From NCBI RefSeq assembly GCF_000816785.1, contig NZ_CP007766.1:930001-994000 (forward strand): a stretch of 64,000 nt of DNA. Direction: 5' to 3'. A program made the translations under genes and the position numbers. Below the pieces are notes generated by a model that was not told the origin of the DNA, ran no database searches, and worked only from the letters and a program-made list of their open reading frames with translations. Within the stretch, counting starts at the first letter, position 1. Every line of letters starts with the position of its first letter. The stretch is from Campylobacter peloridis LMG 23910. Lineage in GTDB: Bacteria; Campylobacterota; Campylobacteria; Campylobacterales; Campylobacteraceae. Shown piece by piece: positions 51,734 through 60,845 of the stretch.

Positions 51734-52078
51734 ATGTCTATTTATAAAGAATGTGAAGTTTGTAAAACAAAAATCAATAAATTACAAAATATTTGGAATA
51801 TATTCTCAGGCAAATTAGAAATAAAATGCAAAAATTGTAAAAGTAAATATGGTGTTTCTAGTAAGATTATAAACTGGATATATGATACTTTTATATATTT
51901 ATTGCTTATTCCAGATAGTATGCTTTTAATTATAATATTTTTTGGTGGATATTTTTTTGTCAAATATGGATTATTAGTAGTGCTTTACTTATTAGCAATT
52001 ATCCTTCTTGTTAGAAAACTAATAAATATTGTTTTACTTCTTCTTTGTAAATTAAAAAGGCTAGAAAATGAGAGATAA
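51734..52078 (+). CDS. Zinc-ribbon membrane protein, family D (copy 2)
   Basis: A 114-residue protein with Cys7/Cys10 and Cys32/Cys35 ('CEVC', 'CKNC') and two membrane segments at about 50-72 and 76-103. The first 20 residues match copy 1; the membrane part is a different sequence. It overlaps the 52068 effector by 11 bases, which supports pairing with that effector's unique N-terminus. Confidence 0.7.
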   Translation: MSIYKECEVCKTKINKLQNIWNIFSGKLEIKCKNCKSKYGVSSKIINWIYDTFIYLLLIPDSMLLIIIFFGGYFFVKYGLLVVLYLLAIILLVRKLINIVLLLLCKLKRLENER

Positions 52079-53297
52079 AGGATTAATGGAACATCTTAAG
52101 GATATTAAAGATGGTATTGCAGATTGTTATATAGGACTTTATGATTTTGGAGATTTTTTAGCTAGAATTTCAGGTTTTAGAGATTGGCAAGAAAAAAGTG
52201 TTATTTTAGATGATTTTCATAAAAGGCAGACACTAGAAGAATTAGACTTTTTAAAAGATATTGTTAAAAATGAAACTTCTAGAAATATTATACTAGAATA
52301 TTTAATAAAAGATATCAATGAAAGACCTTTGTATTATTTAGCACCATCAGGAATTTTAACAACAATTAAAAAAATAACCAAAACAAAAAAACTATTCATA
52401 ATAAACATAACTTCTTTAGGAGGAAAAGCAACATCCACCGCCCACTCTCTCTACCCCTACTACAAAAACATACAAAATTCCTTTACTCCTTTATGTTCTA
52501 TAGATGATAAAAATAGTAATTTGTTAAAAGAATTTAATTTTGATAGTTTTTCTTGTAATTTTTACAATAATAATATTTTCAATCAAAGTCTTAAATATTT
52601 AGATAATATACAAGATGAAAAAGAATATATCAATGAGTATAAAATATTTTTAGAAAATCTTAATCACTTTAATCAAGAATATAATAATTATAAACTTATG
52701 TCTATACAAGTAATCAATAATTTAAAAATAGCCTATATACAAAAACTATCTTTAGAAGATATCAACAACATCAACATTAATTCAAAACCCTATTTATTAA
52801 AAGCTTTATATTTTTGTGAAGATTATGTTTTATATGATAAAGATAAGCAAGCTTTATTTGATGAAAACACAATAAAAGAATTAGAATTTAACTCTAGCTT
52901 TTATACTATCTTTATCTCTCATAAAAACAAACTAAATGATACTTATTTAAATGCAAGAAAAGAACTTTATAAAAGTATTGATGAATTTAAAAAACTTGGT
53001 TTTAAAGATTTAGAACATGCTTATCAAACTTATATGAGCTCTTTTATTGTCAATGAAGAATTAAATAACAAAGATAAAACAATCAATAAAAATGAAAATA
53101 AAGAAATAAATAAAAACTTAAATCAAAAAAGTGATACAAAAGAAAGTATAAATTTCAAAGAACTTTCTTTAAATTCAAATCAAGAAAACAATACAAAAGA
53201 AAATACAAGTAGTATAAAAGAACAAGGTTTTAATCTTTTGTTTGATAAGATTATAATACAAAACAATATTATTTTTAAAGGTAAAAAAAGTGCTTAA
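52068..53297 (+). CDS. MRDKGL-type effector, short form
   Basis: A 409-residue protein. Residues 1-125 are unique ('MRDKGLMEHLKDIKDGIADC', a hydrophobic patch 'LYYLAPSGILTTI'). From 'SLYPYYKNIQNSFTPL' it shares the block of the 39071 and 62261 proteins, then the 'DINNINI' block and Asn/Lys-rich linker. It ends with the 'LLFDKIIIQNNIIFKGKKSA' tail, so the long C-terminal modules are missing. Its layout is parallel to 39071, with the D gene upstream. Confidence 0.7.
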   Translation: MRDKGLMEHLKDIKDGIADCYIGLYDFGDFLARISGFRDWQEKSVILDDFHKRQTLEELDFLKDIVKNETSRNIILEYLIKDINERPLYYLAPSGILTTIKKITKTKKLFIINITSLGGKATSTAHSLYPYYKNIQNSFTPLCSIDDKNSNLLKEFNFDSFSCNFYNNNIFNQSLKYLDNIQDEKEYINEYKIFLENLNHFNQEYNNYKLMSIQVINNLKIAYIQKLSLEDINNININSKPYLLKALYFCEDYVLYDKDKQALFDENTIKELEFNSSFYTIFISHKNKLNDTYLNARKELYKSIDEFKKLGFKDLEHAYQTYMSSFIVNEELNNKDKTINKNENKEINKNLNQKSDTKESINFKELSLNSNQENNTKENTSSIKEQGFNLLFDKIIIQNNIIFKGKKSA

Positions 53298-54159
53298 AAT
53301 ATTAAAAAGAGTTTCTACTATAGTTTTTATTGTATTAGTTTTTATCATAATTGTTAGTAATGCTTATAACTTCATCCAAGAAGCTTTACAATTTAAAGAA
53401 GCTAATGAAAGCAAAGCAAGAGAAAATTTTAGTGCTTTAATCAAATGGAGTGAAAACGAAAGCAAAGAAGAATTAATATATGCTAAGAATTTAAACAAAG
53501 AAAACTATAATCAAGAAAAAGTTACGCAAATGATTATTAAAAATCTTAAGATGATACAAGCTAGTATTGAAGATGTAAGAACTTTAACCTCTTATTATCC
53601 TACAGAAGAAGATGTTGAGCTTATGAGACAAGCTGGGCATGTTATTTTAAACTCAAATACTGATATTATACTTTATCTTTTATATAACGAAAGAAATATC
53701 ACAAATCATAAAACTTATTTTTTATTTGATAAGGAAAGATTTAAAGTTTTTGAAGATTTTTTATTTTTTTTAAATACTTATCTAGAAGAGGATTTTTTAC
53801 AAAAAGATATTCATAAGTTTGATAGCTTTGATATAATTAGAATTGGAATATATGCTAATGTTCTAATCACCTATAATCGTGGATTTACTGATATGTATTT
53901 GAGTGAATTTCCTCAAGATATTTGTGATTTAAATACCCCTAAAACTATGACAATTTTAAATGGTATGAGTCAAATTAACACTGCTACTGACAAAGTTTTA
54001 TTGTTTTTAAATAAAGAATTAAAAATACACACTGATAGTCATTTAAAAATGCAATTAGAAAAAGCAATCTATAATTTTAAAAAACTCAGACTCGGTCAAA
54101 AACAAACTAATAAACTTAAATCCATACAAACCAAACTAAAAGAATGCACAAATGAATGA
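53290..54159 (+). CDS. Membrane-anchored immunity candidate, family C (copy 4)
   Basis: A 289-residue protein from GTG 53290, overlapping the previous effector by eight bases and the MNE-type effector at 54152 by eight. Membrane segment about 8-27. Its 97-125 stretch is the 'SYYPTEEDVELMRQAGHV' type, unlike copy 2, and the paired effector also has a different variable stretch. Confidence 0.72.
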   Translation: MLKILKRVSTIVFIVLVFIIIVSNAYNFIQEALQFKEANESKARENFSALIKWSENESKEELIYAKNLNKENYNQEKVTQMIIKNLKMIQASIEDVRTLTSYYPTEEDVELMRQAGHVILNSNTDIILYLLYNERNITNHKTYFLFDKERFKVFEDFLFFLNTYLEEDFLQKDIHKFDSFDIIRIGIYANVLITYNRGFTDMYLSEFPQDICDLNTPKTMTILNGMSQINTATDKVLLFLNKELKIHTDSHLKMQLEKAIYNFKKLRLGQKQTNKLKSIQTKLKECTNE

Positions 54160-56575
54160 AATAGAACTTAACACTCAAAATAAAACCTTAAACGAAACAG
54201 AAAAAGATTTGCAATTTCTTTTAAAAGATGCAGGTGTAGATGAAATAGGAGAAAAACTACTTAAAGAAGTAGAAGATGTAAATAAAACGGAAAATTTTAT
54301 GCATCAAAATGAAGTTCAAACCGTGAAAGGTGCTACTGGAACAAGTATAAATTTATTTGATTTTGCAAAGCAAATTTTCAAAAATCTCGAACCCTACCTA
54401 CTCCCTTTTAAAATCATCATAAAAAGAGCAGATAATACCCTTAGTGGAATTGATGCTTTAATAGAATATCAAAAAACAAAAGATGGTTTAAAAGTTTCTG
54501 TAAAAATTGGTTCTGAAATTATTGCTTCACAAATTTTTACAATAGGAATACCGATAATAAGCACAGCAGCCATTACAACTTATAGTGCAATAGCAATTAC
54601 AAGTAGCACCTTGTTAGGTGTTTTAGCAGCCATTAGTATTGTTGGCACTGGTATGATAATTCTTTGGTGGATTAATTCTAAAATAGAAGATTGGTTAAAA
54701 GATAGTGGTATTTCTTTTATTGATTTTATAAGAGAATATGAAACTCATTTAAGTTCTGAAGAAAAATATTATTATAACTTAGCACATTGTCATCAAACAC
54801 AAATTAAAAATATGCAAAGAATTCAATTATATTATGATGGTAAGATTTCAAAAGATTTAAAAAATTATTACTATCCTTTTTATGATGTTAAAAAAACGCC
54901 ATCTTTACTTAATGAAAAAAGCTTACTCAAAAGCATATCAAAAGATTATAAAGCATTAAAACTAAAAGATACAATAGATAACATCCACATTAACTCAGAA
55001 TTTTATCTATTAAAAGCTTTATATTTTTGTGAAAGTTTTACAAGTTTTAATCAAAACAATCAAGCCTTATTTAACGAAGAAAAATTTCCTTATCATTCTA
55101 GCTTTTATACTATATTCTTATTGCACAAAGATAAAATCACAAATACTTATTTAAATGCAAGAAAAGAACTTTATAAAAGCGTTATAGAATTTAATTATTC
55201 TCAAAATAAAACCTTACTTGAGAATTTAGAGAAAAACGACACCAAAGAAGATTCTAAGCTATTACGCTTTTATAATCTTTCTTTTAGCCACTTCATCTTA
55301 GAAAACAAAGATAAAAATAAAAAGCTTATATTTTTTGACAATGCTTCATCTATGTCAAATCTTTTACATCTTTATGAGAACAATTGTGATATATTTGTTA
55401 AAGATGAGTCATTAATCGATATAGCTTTATTAGAACAAAACTATAATCTAGATTTTAATAAACTAAAAACAAGAGTATTTTTTTATGAAAAACTTCTTTT
55501 AGGCGCAAAGGAAGATGAAATTTTTTCTTTCAATGATGAAAAAATAAATTATTATCTTAAATATGATGAGAATAATTTATATGCTTTCAAAGATTTAAAC
55601 ATTACTTATGATTATTATCATTGTAAGATTAAAAACTATGTTTTAGCTAAAAATAGTTTAAATATAAAATTAGAACCTAAAAAGATAAGCAAGGACTATG
55701 CTTATGATGATTTAAACCATCAAGATCTAAATTTAACCCACAATAACACTAACATTATAAACAACACTGCTACTTCAAATTACATCAGCCTTATCATACA
55801 AGATGAACATGGCAAGGCTATTGATAATGCTAACATTAGTATAAAAGGGTATGATCATGAAAAACTAATCAAGCAAAGCGTATTGAGATTAAAAACTAAT
55901 AAAGAAGGTAAAATAAGATTTGATAGAGAAAAAGACTTTAGTAGTTGTCATAGTTTTAAAGTTAGATTAAAAGATAATAAAGCTTATTTAGCCAAACCCT
56001 TACAAGATAGCAAAAGAATATTTAATAATTATATCAATCATAAAATAGGACTTATACTTAGGTTTAAAAATAAAGATTATTTTAAATATGATGGTTTTTA
56101 TTTATATCATTTTAAAGGAAAAGATTTAATAGCTTCTTATATGGCAAGAAGTGGAGTAGCTAAAGCTGATAATTTAAAACCATCAAATAAACAAATTGCT
56201 TTTAGTTTTTATCAAGATATAAAAGATAAAACTACCAAGAAAAAAGCATATTTTTACTATGATGATGAAAGTATTAAAGATAAATTTGGAAGCTTACCTG
56301 AAGGAAAGTATTATTTTAAAATCAATGAGATTAATTACAACAAACAACCTGATTTTTTAAAAGATTATCCTTTTAGCATAGGTAAGACTTGGGGAAAGTA
56401 TTGTGTTAGATTATACACAGATAAAGAATGCTCTAAAAGTTTTAAAGAAATAGAAATTTCAAATCCAAATAATGAAAAAGAAAAAAGCAAGAATAAAGAA
56501 AGTATGAGTAAGGGGGATTTGTACAACAATGCTATAATAAACAATACTAACCTTAAAGGTAAAAAAATTGCTTAA
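54152..56575 (+). CDS. MNE-type effector with pore-like hairpin, 3' truncated
   Basis: An 807-residue relative of the 44841 effector. Residues about 57-76 differ ('TVKGATGTSINLFDFAKQIF' here) and identity resumes at 'LEPYLLPFKIIIKR', again where the DNA is C-rich. The hydrophobic hairpin (about 130-180), shared helical blocks, carboxypeptidase-regulatory-like fold and most of the Tlde1-like region are present. It breaks at 'SKGDLY' and ends with the junction tail 'NNAIINNTNLKGKKIA', so the peptidase domain is absent. A pore-forming activity of the N-terminal part is the likely remaining function. Confidence 0.75.
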   Translation: MNEIELNTQNKTLNETEKDLQFLLKDAGVDEIGEKLLKEVEDVNKTENFMHQNEVQTVKGATGTSINLFDFAKQIFKNLEPYLLPFKIIIKRADNTLSGIDALIEYQKTKDGLKVSVKIGSEIIASQIFTIGIPIISTAAITTYSAIAITSSTLLGVLAAISIVGTGMIILWWINSKIEDWLKDSGISFIDFIREYETHLSSEEKYYYNLAHCHQTQIKNMQRIQLYYDGKISKDLKNYYYPFYDVKKTPSLLNEKSLLKSISKDYKALKLKDTIDNIHINSEFYLLKALYFCESFTSFNQNNQALFNEEKFPYHSSFYTIFLLHKDKITNTYLNARKELYKSVIEFNYSQNKTLLENLEKNDTKEDSKLLRFYNLSFSHFILENKDKNKKLIFFDNASSMSNLLHLYENNCDIFVKDESLIDIALLEQNYNLDFNKLKTRVFFYEKLLLGAKEDEIFSFNDEKINYYLKYDENNLYAFKDLNITYDYYHCKIKNYVLAKNSLNIKLEPKKISKDYAYDDLNHQDLNLTHNNTNIINNTATSNYISLIIQDEHGKAIDNANISIKGYDHEKLIKQSVLRLKTNKEGKIRFDREKDFSSCHSFKVRLKDNKAYLAKPLQDSKRIFNNYINHKIGLILRFKNKDYFKYDGFYLYHFKGKDLIASYMARSGVAKADNLKPSNKQIAFSFYQDIKDKTTKKKAYFYYDDESIKDKFGSLPEGKYYFKINEINYNKQPDFLKDYPFSIGKTWGKYCVRLYTDKECSKSFKEIEISNPNNEKEKSKNKESMSKGDLYNNAIINNTNLKGKKIA

Positions 56576-56633
56576 AATATTAAAAAACTTTCATTGTAAT
56601 TTTTACAAAAAATATATAAAAAACTATTTTTAG
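56568..56633 (+). pseudogene. Stub of a family C immunity gene
   Basis: This is the same scar as 41565-41630: the C gene start overlaps the effector end, then breaks down before the next A gene. Confidence 0.65.
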
Positions 56634-56650
56634 AATATCAAGGAATATAA

Positions 56651-57475
56651 ATGAAAAAACCTTTTTATAAACTTAAAAGATTTTATATACCCTGTATTAT
56701 ATTAATCATAATACTTGCCGTGCTTGCAAAATTACTTTATTCTCCTTTATATACGATTTATTGGGGAATATATCATCATCCTAAGGCTCAATTAAATTTT
56801 AAAAATTTTGAAAAAATGACTTTAAATCCAAGTCCTAAAGATATGATTAAAATTGTAGATGATTATCAGCCTAAACTAGAAGACTTTAAAGATTTAAATA
56901 CAAAAATGCAAAAGGCTATTTTTGATTTTAAGGTGGCTAAATTATTTGGATTTGAGGATAGGTATTGCCAAAATTTTATTCAAAGCAACATTGATATTTT
57001 TATCTTTCTACATGGTAGAGAGCAAACCTATTTTAATTATCTTAATTTCATAAGCGATTTAAACTCAAATGAAAAACAAAAATACCTAAACTTAAGAGCC
57101 TCTACTAAAGATTTAGAAAAACAAATTTTTAAAGAAAAACTTAAATTTATAAAGCACTATGAAGAATTTTATGATTATTTAGATAGCATAGGCTATTTGG
57201 ATAAGGGAGCTTGGTATAAAGCTATGGCTCTTTACTCAAAAGTATCAATTCAAGGAATGTTTTTACTTTACAACACCCAATTATGTTCTTTTAAAGACAA
57301 ATTGACAATATTCAAACAAGTGAAAGAAAGTTATAATACACTTAAAAAATTAGATACACTAGAATTTTCTAATGAAGAAATAAATAAAAAGTGGAAAAGT
57401 AATCATAAAGCAATAATAATCTTTATAGGTAATTATTTAAACAAAATCCAAAAGGCCTTAGATGAATGCAAATGA
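56651..57475 (+). CDS. Membrane-anchored immunity candidate, family A (copy 3)
   Basis: A 274-residue family A protein with the common start and membrane segment. Differences from copies 1 and 2 lie at 38-50 ('IYHHPKAQLNFKNF'), 100-120 and 190-265. It overlaps the 57462 effector by 14 bases. That effector is identical to the one behind A copy 1, although the A proteins differ, so pairing here is not one to one. Confidence 0.7.
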   Translation: MKKPFYKLKRFYIPCIILIIILAVLAKLLYSPLYTIYWGIYHHPKAQLNFKNFEKMTLNPSPKDMIKIVDDYQPKLEDFKDLNTKMQKAIFDFKVAKLFGFEDRYCQNFIQSNIDIFIFLHGREQTYFNYLNFISDLNSNEKQKYLNLRASTKDLEKQIFKEKLKFIKHYEEFYDYLDSIGYLDKGAWYKAMALYSKVSIQGMFLLYNTQLCSFKDKLTIFKQVKESYNTLKKLDTLEFSNEEINKKWKSNHKAIIIFIGNYLNKIQKALDECK

Positions 57476-59084
57476 AAATAATATTAGTGTTCATAATGAA
57501 AACAATACCACTATTAACATTAAAGAAAGTATAAAAGAAGCCCTAAGAGAAGGACAAGAAATTGTAGAGAATAGTAGAGATGCAACCGGAGAAATAAGCA
57601 ATACCTCTCATTTTTTAGGCAATATATTCAACCTTTCCCCCAACTCTCCCACTAAAGAAACCCTACAACCTTATATTCAAAAAGTTCAAGTTATTACAGA
57701 TAAAGTGGATAACAAACTAAAAATTACTGAATATACCTTAGAGTATATTAACAATGGCGATATAACTAAAGTTTTAGTAAAACTAGGAGAAGAAGTTATA
57801 CAAGATTTTGTTTTAAAAAAAGGCTTAGATATTTCTAAAGAAATAGCACTTATCTTGTTTAGAGGAAAAATTATTTTTGGTATAATTATTTTTGCTGGAG
57901 GAAGTGTTATATCTTACTATTTTTCTGAAAACATTAAAGAATTAGCAAAAAAACTGCTAATAAATACTCAAGATTTGCTTAATAAAATCGGAGATAAAAT
58001 TAAACCTCCTGTTGTATGCCCTAGTAATTCTATAACACCTAATGGTCAATGTATTGATCATCCAAATGATTTTTTTCAAAAACTAATCAATCCTTTCTCC
58101 CTCTTCACTCCACGCCCCTACCCTAGCTATTCAAAACAATACAAACTTGCTCTAGCAAAGAAAAAAGAACTTATAACTAAAACAAGTATAGCTTCTACAA
58201 CTTACAATTTTATAGATGAAAAATATTTAAAAAACATACAAGATTTAAAAGAACAAGAAAAAATCATTGAACAAGAAGAGCAAAAATATCAATTGGATTT
58301 AAAACTTTATAAAGAAGATAATAGAATAAAAAATGAAATTTTTAATTCTTTATTTAAATCTTTAAATGAAAAGCTAAGCTTTCAATTAAAACAAGAAAGA
58401 AATACTTTTTTAAACTCCAATCAAAGCTTAAGTATTATTGCTAATAAACAATACCTACTAAAGACTTTAAACTTGCAAGATATCAACAACATCAACATTG
58501 ATTCAAAACCCTATTTATTAAAAGCTTTATATTTTTGTGAAGATTATGTTTTATATGATAAAGATAAGCAAGCTTTATTTGATGAAAACACAATAAAAGA
58601 ATTAGAATTTAACTCTAGTTTTTATACTATCTTTATCTCTCATAAAAACAAACTAAATGATACTTACTTAAATGCAAGAAAAGAACTTTATAAAAGTATT
58701 GATGAATTTAAAAGACTTGGTTTTAAAGATTTAGAACATGCTTATCAAACTTATATGAGTTCTTTTATTATCAATGAAGAATTAAATAACAAAGATAAAA
58801 CAATCAATAAAAATGAAAATAAAGAAATAAATAAAAACTTAAATCAAAAAAGTAATACAAAAGAAAGTATAAATTTCAAAGAACTTTCTTTAAATTTAAA
58901 ACAAGAAAACAATACAAAAGAAAATACAGACACTATAATAAAAAATACAAATTTTAACAATGAAACTTCTTTAAAAACAAAACAAAGCAATACCATTATA
59001 GATGATATAAAAGAAGATTTTAAGATTGTATCTAATAATGCTATAATAAATAATACTAACTTTAAAGGTAAAAAAATTGCTTAA
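57462..59084 (+). CDS. MNANENN-type effector, copy identical to 35364
   Basis: A 540-residue protein with the same sequence as 35364-36986, including the variable stretch, the hydrophobic segment (132-155), the 'DINNINI' block and the 'NNAIINNTNFKGKKIA' tail. The identity begins near the effector start and runs into the next C gene, while the upstream A gene differs. Recent duplication or gene conversion explains this. Confidence 0.72.
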   Translation: MNANENNISVHNENNTTINIKESIKEALREGQEIVENSRDATGEISNTSHFLGNIFNLSPNSPTKETLQPYIQKVQVITDKVDNKLKITEYTLEYINNGDITKVLVKLGEEVIQDFVLKKGLDISKEIALILFRGKIIFGIIIFAGGSVISYYFSENIKELAKKLLINTQDLLNKIGDKIKPPVVCPSNSITPNGQCIDHPNDFFQKLINPFSLFTPRPYPSYSKQYKLALAKKKELITKTSIASTTYNFIDEKYLKNIQDLKEQEKIIEQEEQKYQLDLKLYKEDNRIKNEIFNSLFKSLNEKLSFQLKQERNTFLNSNQSLSIIANKQYLLKTLNLQDINNINIDSKPYLLKALYFCEDYVLYDKDKQALFDENTIKELEFNSSFYTIFISHKNKLNDTYLNARKELYKSIDEFKRLGFKDLEHAYQTYMSSFIINEELNNKDKTINKNENKEINKNLNQKSNTKESINFKELSLNLKQENNTKENTDTIIKNTNFNNETSLKTKQSNTIIDDIKEDFKIVSNNAIINNTNFKGKKIA

Positions 59085-59958
59085 AATATCAAAAAGAATT
59101 TCTATTATAGTTTTTATTGTATTAGTTTTTATTATAATTGTTAGTAATGCTTATAACTTTATCCAAGAAGCTTTACAATTTAAAGAAGCTAATGAAAATA
59201 AAGCAAGAGAAAATCTTAGTGCTTTAATCAAATGGAGTGAAAACGAAGGTAAGGAAGAATTAGAATATGCTAAGAATTTAAGCAAAGAAAACTATAATCA
59301 AGAAAAAGTTACACAAATGATTATTAAAAATCTTAAGATGATACAAGCTAGTATTGAAGATGTAAGAACTTTAACCTCTTACTATCCTACAGAAGAAGAT
59401 GTTGAGCTTATAAGACAAGCTGGGCATGTTACAACAAATTCAAATACTGATATTATACTTTATCTTTTATACAATGAAAGAAATATCACAAATCATAAAA
59501 CTTATTTTTTATTTGATAAGGAAAGATTTAAAGTTTTTGAAGATTTTTTATTTTTTCTAAATACTCGTTTAGAAGAGGATTTTTTACAAAAAGATATTCA
59601 TAAGTTTGATAGCTTTGATGTAGTTAGAATCGGAACGTATGTTAGCGACCTAATTGGCTATAATAGTGGATTTACTAGTATGTATTTGAGTGAATTTTTA
59701 CAAGATTATATTTGTGATTTAAATACCCCTAAAACTATGACAATTTTAAATGGTATGAGCAAAATTGATTTTACTTCTAATAGAATTTTATTATTTTTTA
59801 ATAAAGAATTAGAAAAATATGCTTATACTGATGATAATAATTTAATAAAAAACCTTCAAAAATTGATCTATATTTTTAAGAAATTCAGACTCGATCAAAA
59901 ACAAACTAATAAACTTAAATCCATACAATCTAAACTAAAAGAATGCACAAATGAATGA
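59077..59958 (+). CDS. Membrane-anchored immunity candidate, family C (copy 5, orphan)
   Basis: A 293-residue family C protein from TTG 59077. The first 180 residues are close to copy 1, and about 185-270 differ ('TYVSDLIGYNSGF', 'FTSNRILLFFNKELEKY'). It is followed only by an MNE-type stub (59951-60061). Confidence 0.7.
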   Translation: MLKISKRISIIVFIVLVFIIIVSNAYNFIQEALQFKEANENKARENLSALIKWSENEGKEELEYAKNLSKENYNQEKVTQMIIKNLKMIQASIEDVRTLTSYYPTEEDVELIRQAGHVTTNSNTDIILYLLYNERNITNHKTYFLFDKERFKVFEDFLFFLNTRLEEDFLQKDIHKFDSFDVVRIGTYVSDLIGYNSGFTSMYLSEFLQDYICDLNTPKTMTILNGMSKIDFTSNRILLFFNKELEKYAYTDDNNLIKNLQKLIYIFKKFRLDQKQTNKLKSIQSKLKECTNE

Positions 59959-60061
59959 GATAAAACTTAACACTCAAAATAAAACCTTAAACGAAACAAA
60001 AAAAGACACAAAAACTATTTTTAGAATATCAAGGAATATAAATGAAAAAACCTTTTTATAA
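59951..60061 (+). pseudogene. Stub of an MNE-type effector start
   Basis: Same stub as at 37844 ('MNEIKLNTQNKTLNETKKD'), running into the B gene leader. Confidence 0.85.
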
Positions 60062-60761
60062 ACTTAAAAAATTTTATATACCCTGCGGTTTGCTTATAGC
60101 TTTGATTATTTTTATAAGCTTAGCTTATCACCCTTTAGAGCTTATCTTTTGGGATAAGTATTATTATGAAAAAGAAAATCAAATTAGAAAAGAGATATCT
60201 AAATTATTCTGGAGCAACGAAGAAGAATTTAAAAAAGTTTTTGTAGGACAAAACTTAAATCAAGAATTAAAACTTAATCAAAAAGAATTATTAAATTATA
60301 TGCATAATTTTAAAAAAGATTTTAAATTTATGCAAATTTTAGGTTTAGACAATGCTTATTTGGTAGCTCTTAAAAATAAGGATGTATTATTTACTTTACA
60401 AATGCAAAATAGTCTTAATTATTTTTATTTTATTTCCAATAGCACTGATTTAAAAGAAATTAATAATTATTTAAATGTTGCGGATGAGTTGCTTGTCTTT
60501 ATGAGTGAAATTGAAAAATTATCATCTAAGTATAATCCAGGTAAAATAATGTTTGAAATTAATTTTATGACTTATAATATCTTGTTTTTTGGTTTTACTT
60601 TAGATATAAATCTTATGTGTTCTATACCTCAAAAAGAACAGTTATTAGAAAATATGATTAATTCTTATAAAAAAATGAATTTATTGTATGATATAAATTT
60701 AAAAACCGAATATCAAGAATTATACGAAACAATATATGGCGCTAAAAACCTAATCGTCTAA
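60042..60761 (+). CDS. Membrane-anchored immunity candidate, family B (copy 3), C-terminus altered
   Basis: A 239-residue family B protein. Its start ('MKKPFYKLKKFY') and body match copy 1. The end reads 'YGAKNLIV' and stops, instead of continuing to 'FAKGRLNAC'. The codons for INFAKGRLNAC are still present downstream (about 60764-60796) in another frame, so a small change near 60745-60765 truncated the protein by about 15 residues. Loss of the conserved C-terminal Cys suggests reduced or altered function. Confidence 0.6.
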   Translation: MKKPFYKLKKFYIPCGLLIALIIFISLAYHPLELIFWDKYYYEKENQIRKEISKLFWSNEEEFKKVFVGQNLNQELKLNQKELLNYMHNFKKDFKFMQILGLDNAYLVALKNKDVLFTLQMQNSLNYFYFISNSTDLKEINNYLNVADELLVFMSEIEKLSSKYNPGKIMFEINFMTYNILFFGFTLDINLMCSIPQKEQLLENMINSYKKMNLLYDINLKTEYQELYETIYGAKNLIV

Positions 60762-60785
60762 TAAATTTTGCTAAAGGAAGATTAA

Positions 60786-60827
60786 ATGCATGCCAAAAAT
60801 AATTTAAATTTTAAAGATAATTTTTAA
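60786..60827 (+). pseudogene. 13-codon stub of a lost effector (MHAKNN type)
   Basis: MHAKNNLNFKDNF then stop, the third instance of the stub after family B. Confidence 0.55.
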
Positions 60828-60845
60828 ATTATATAGGAAAAATAA

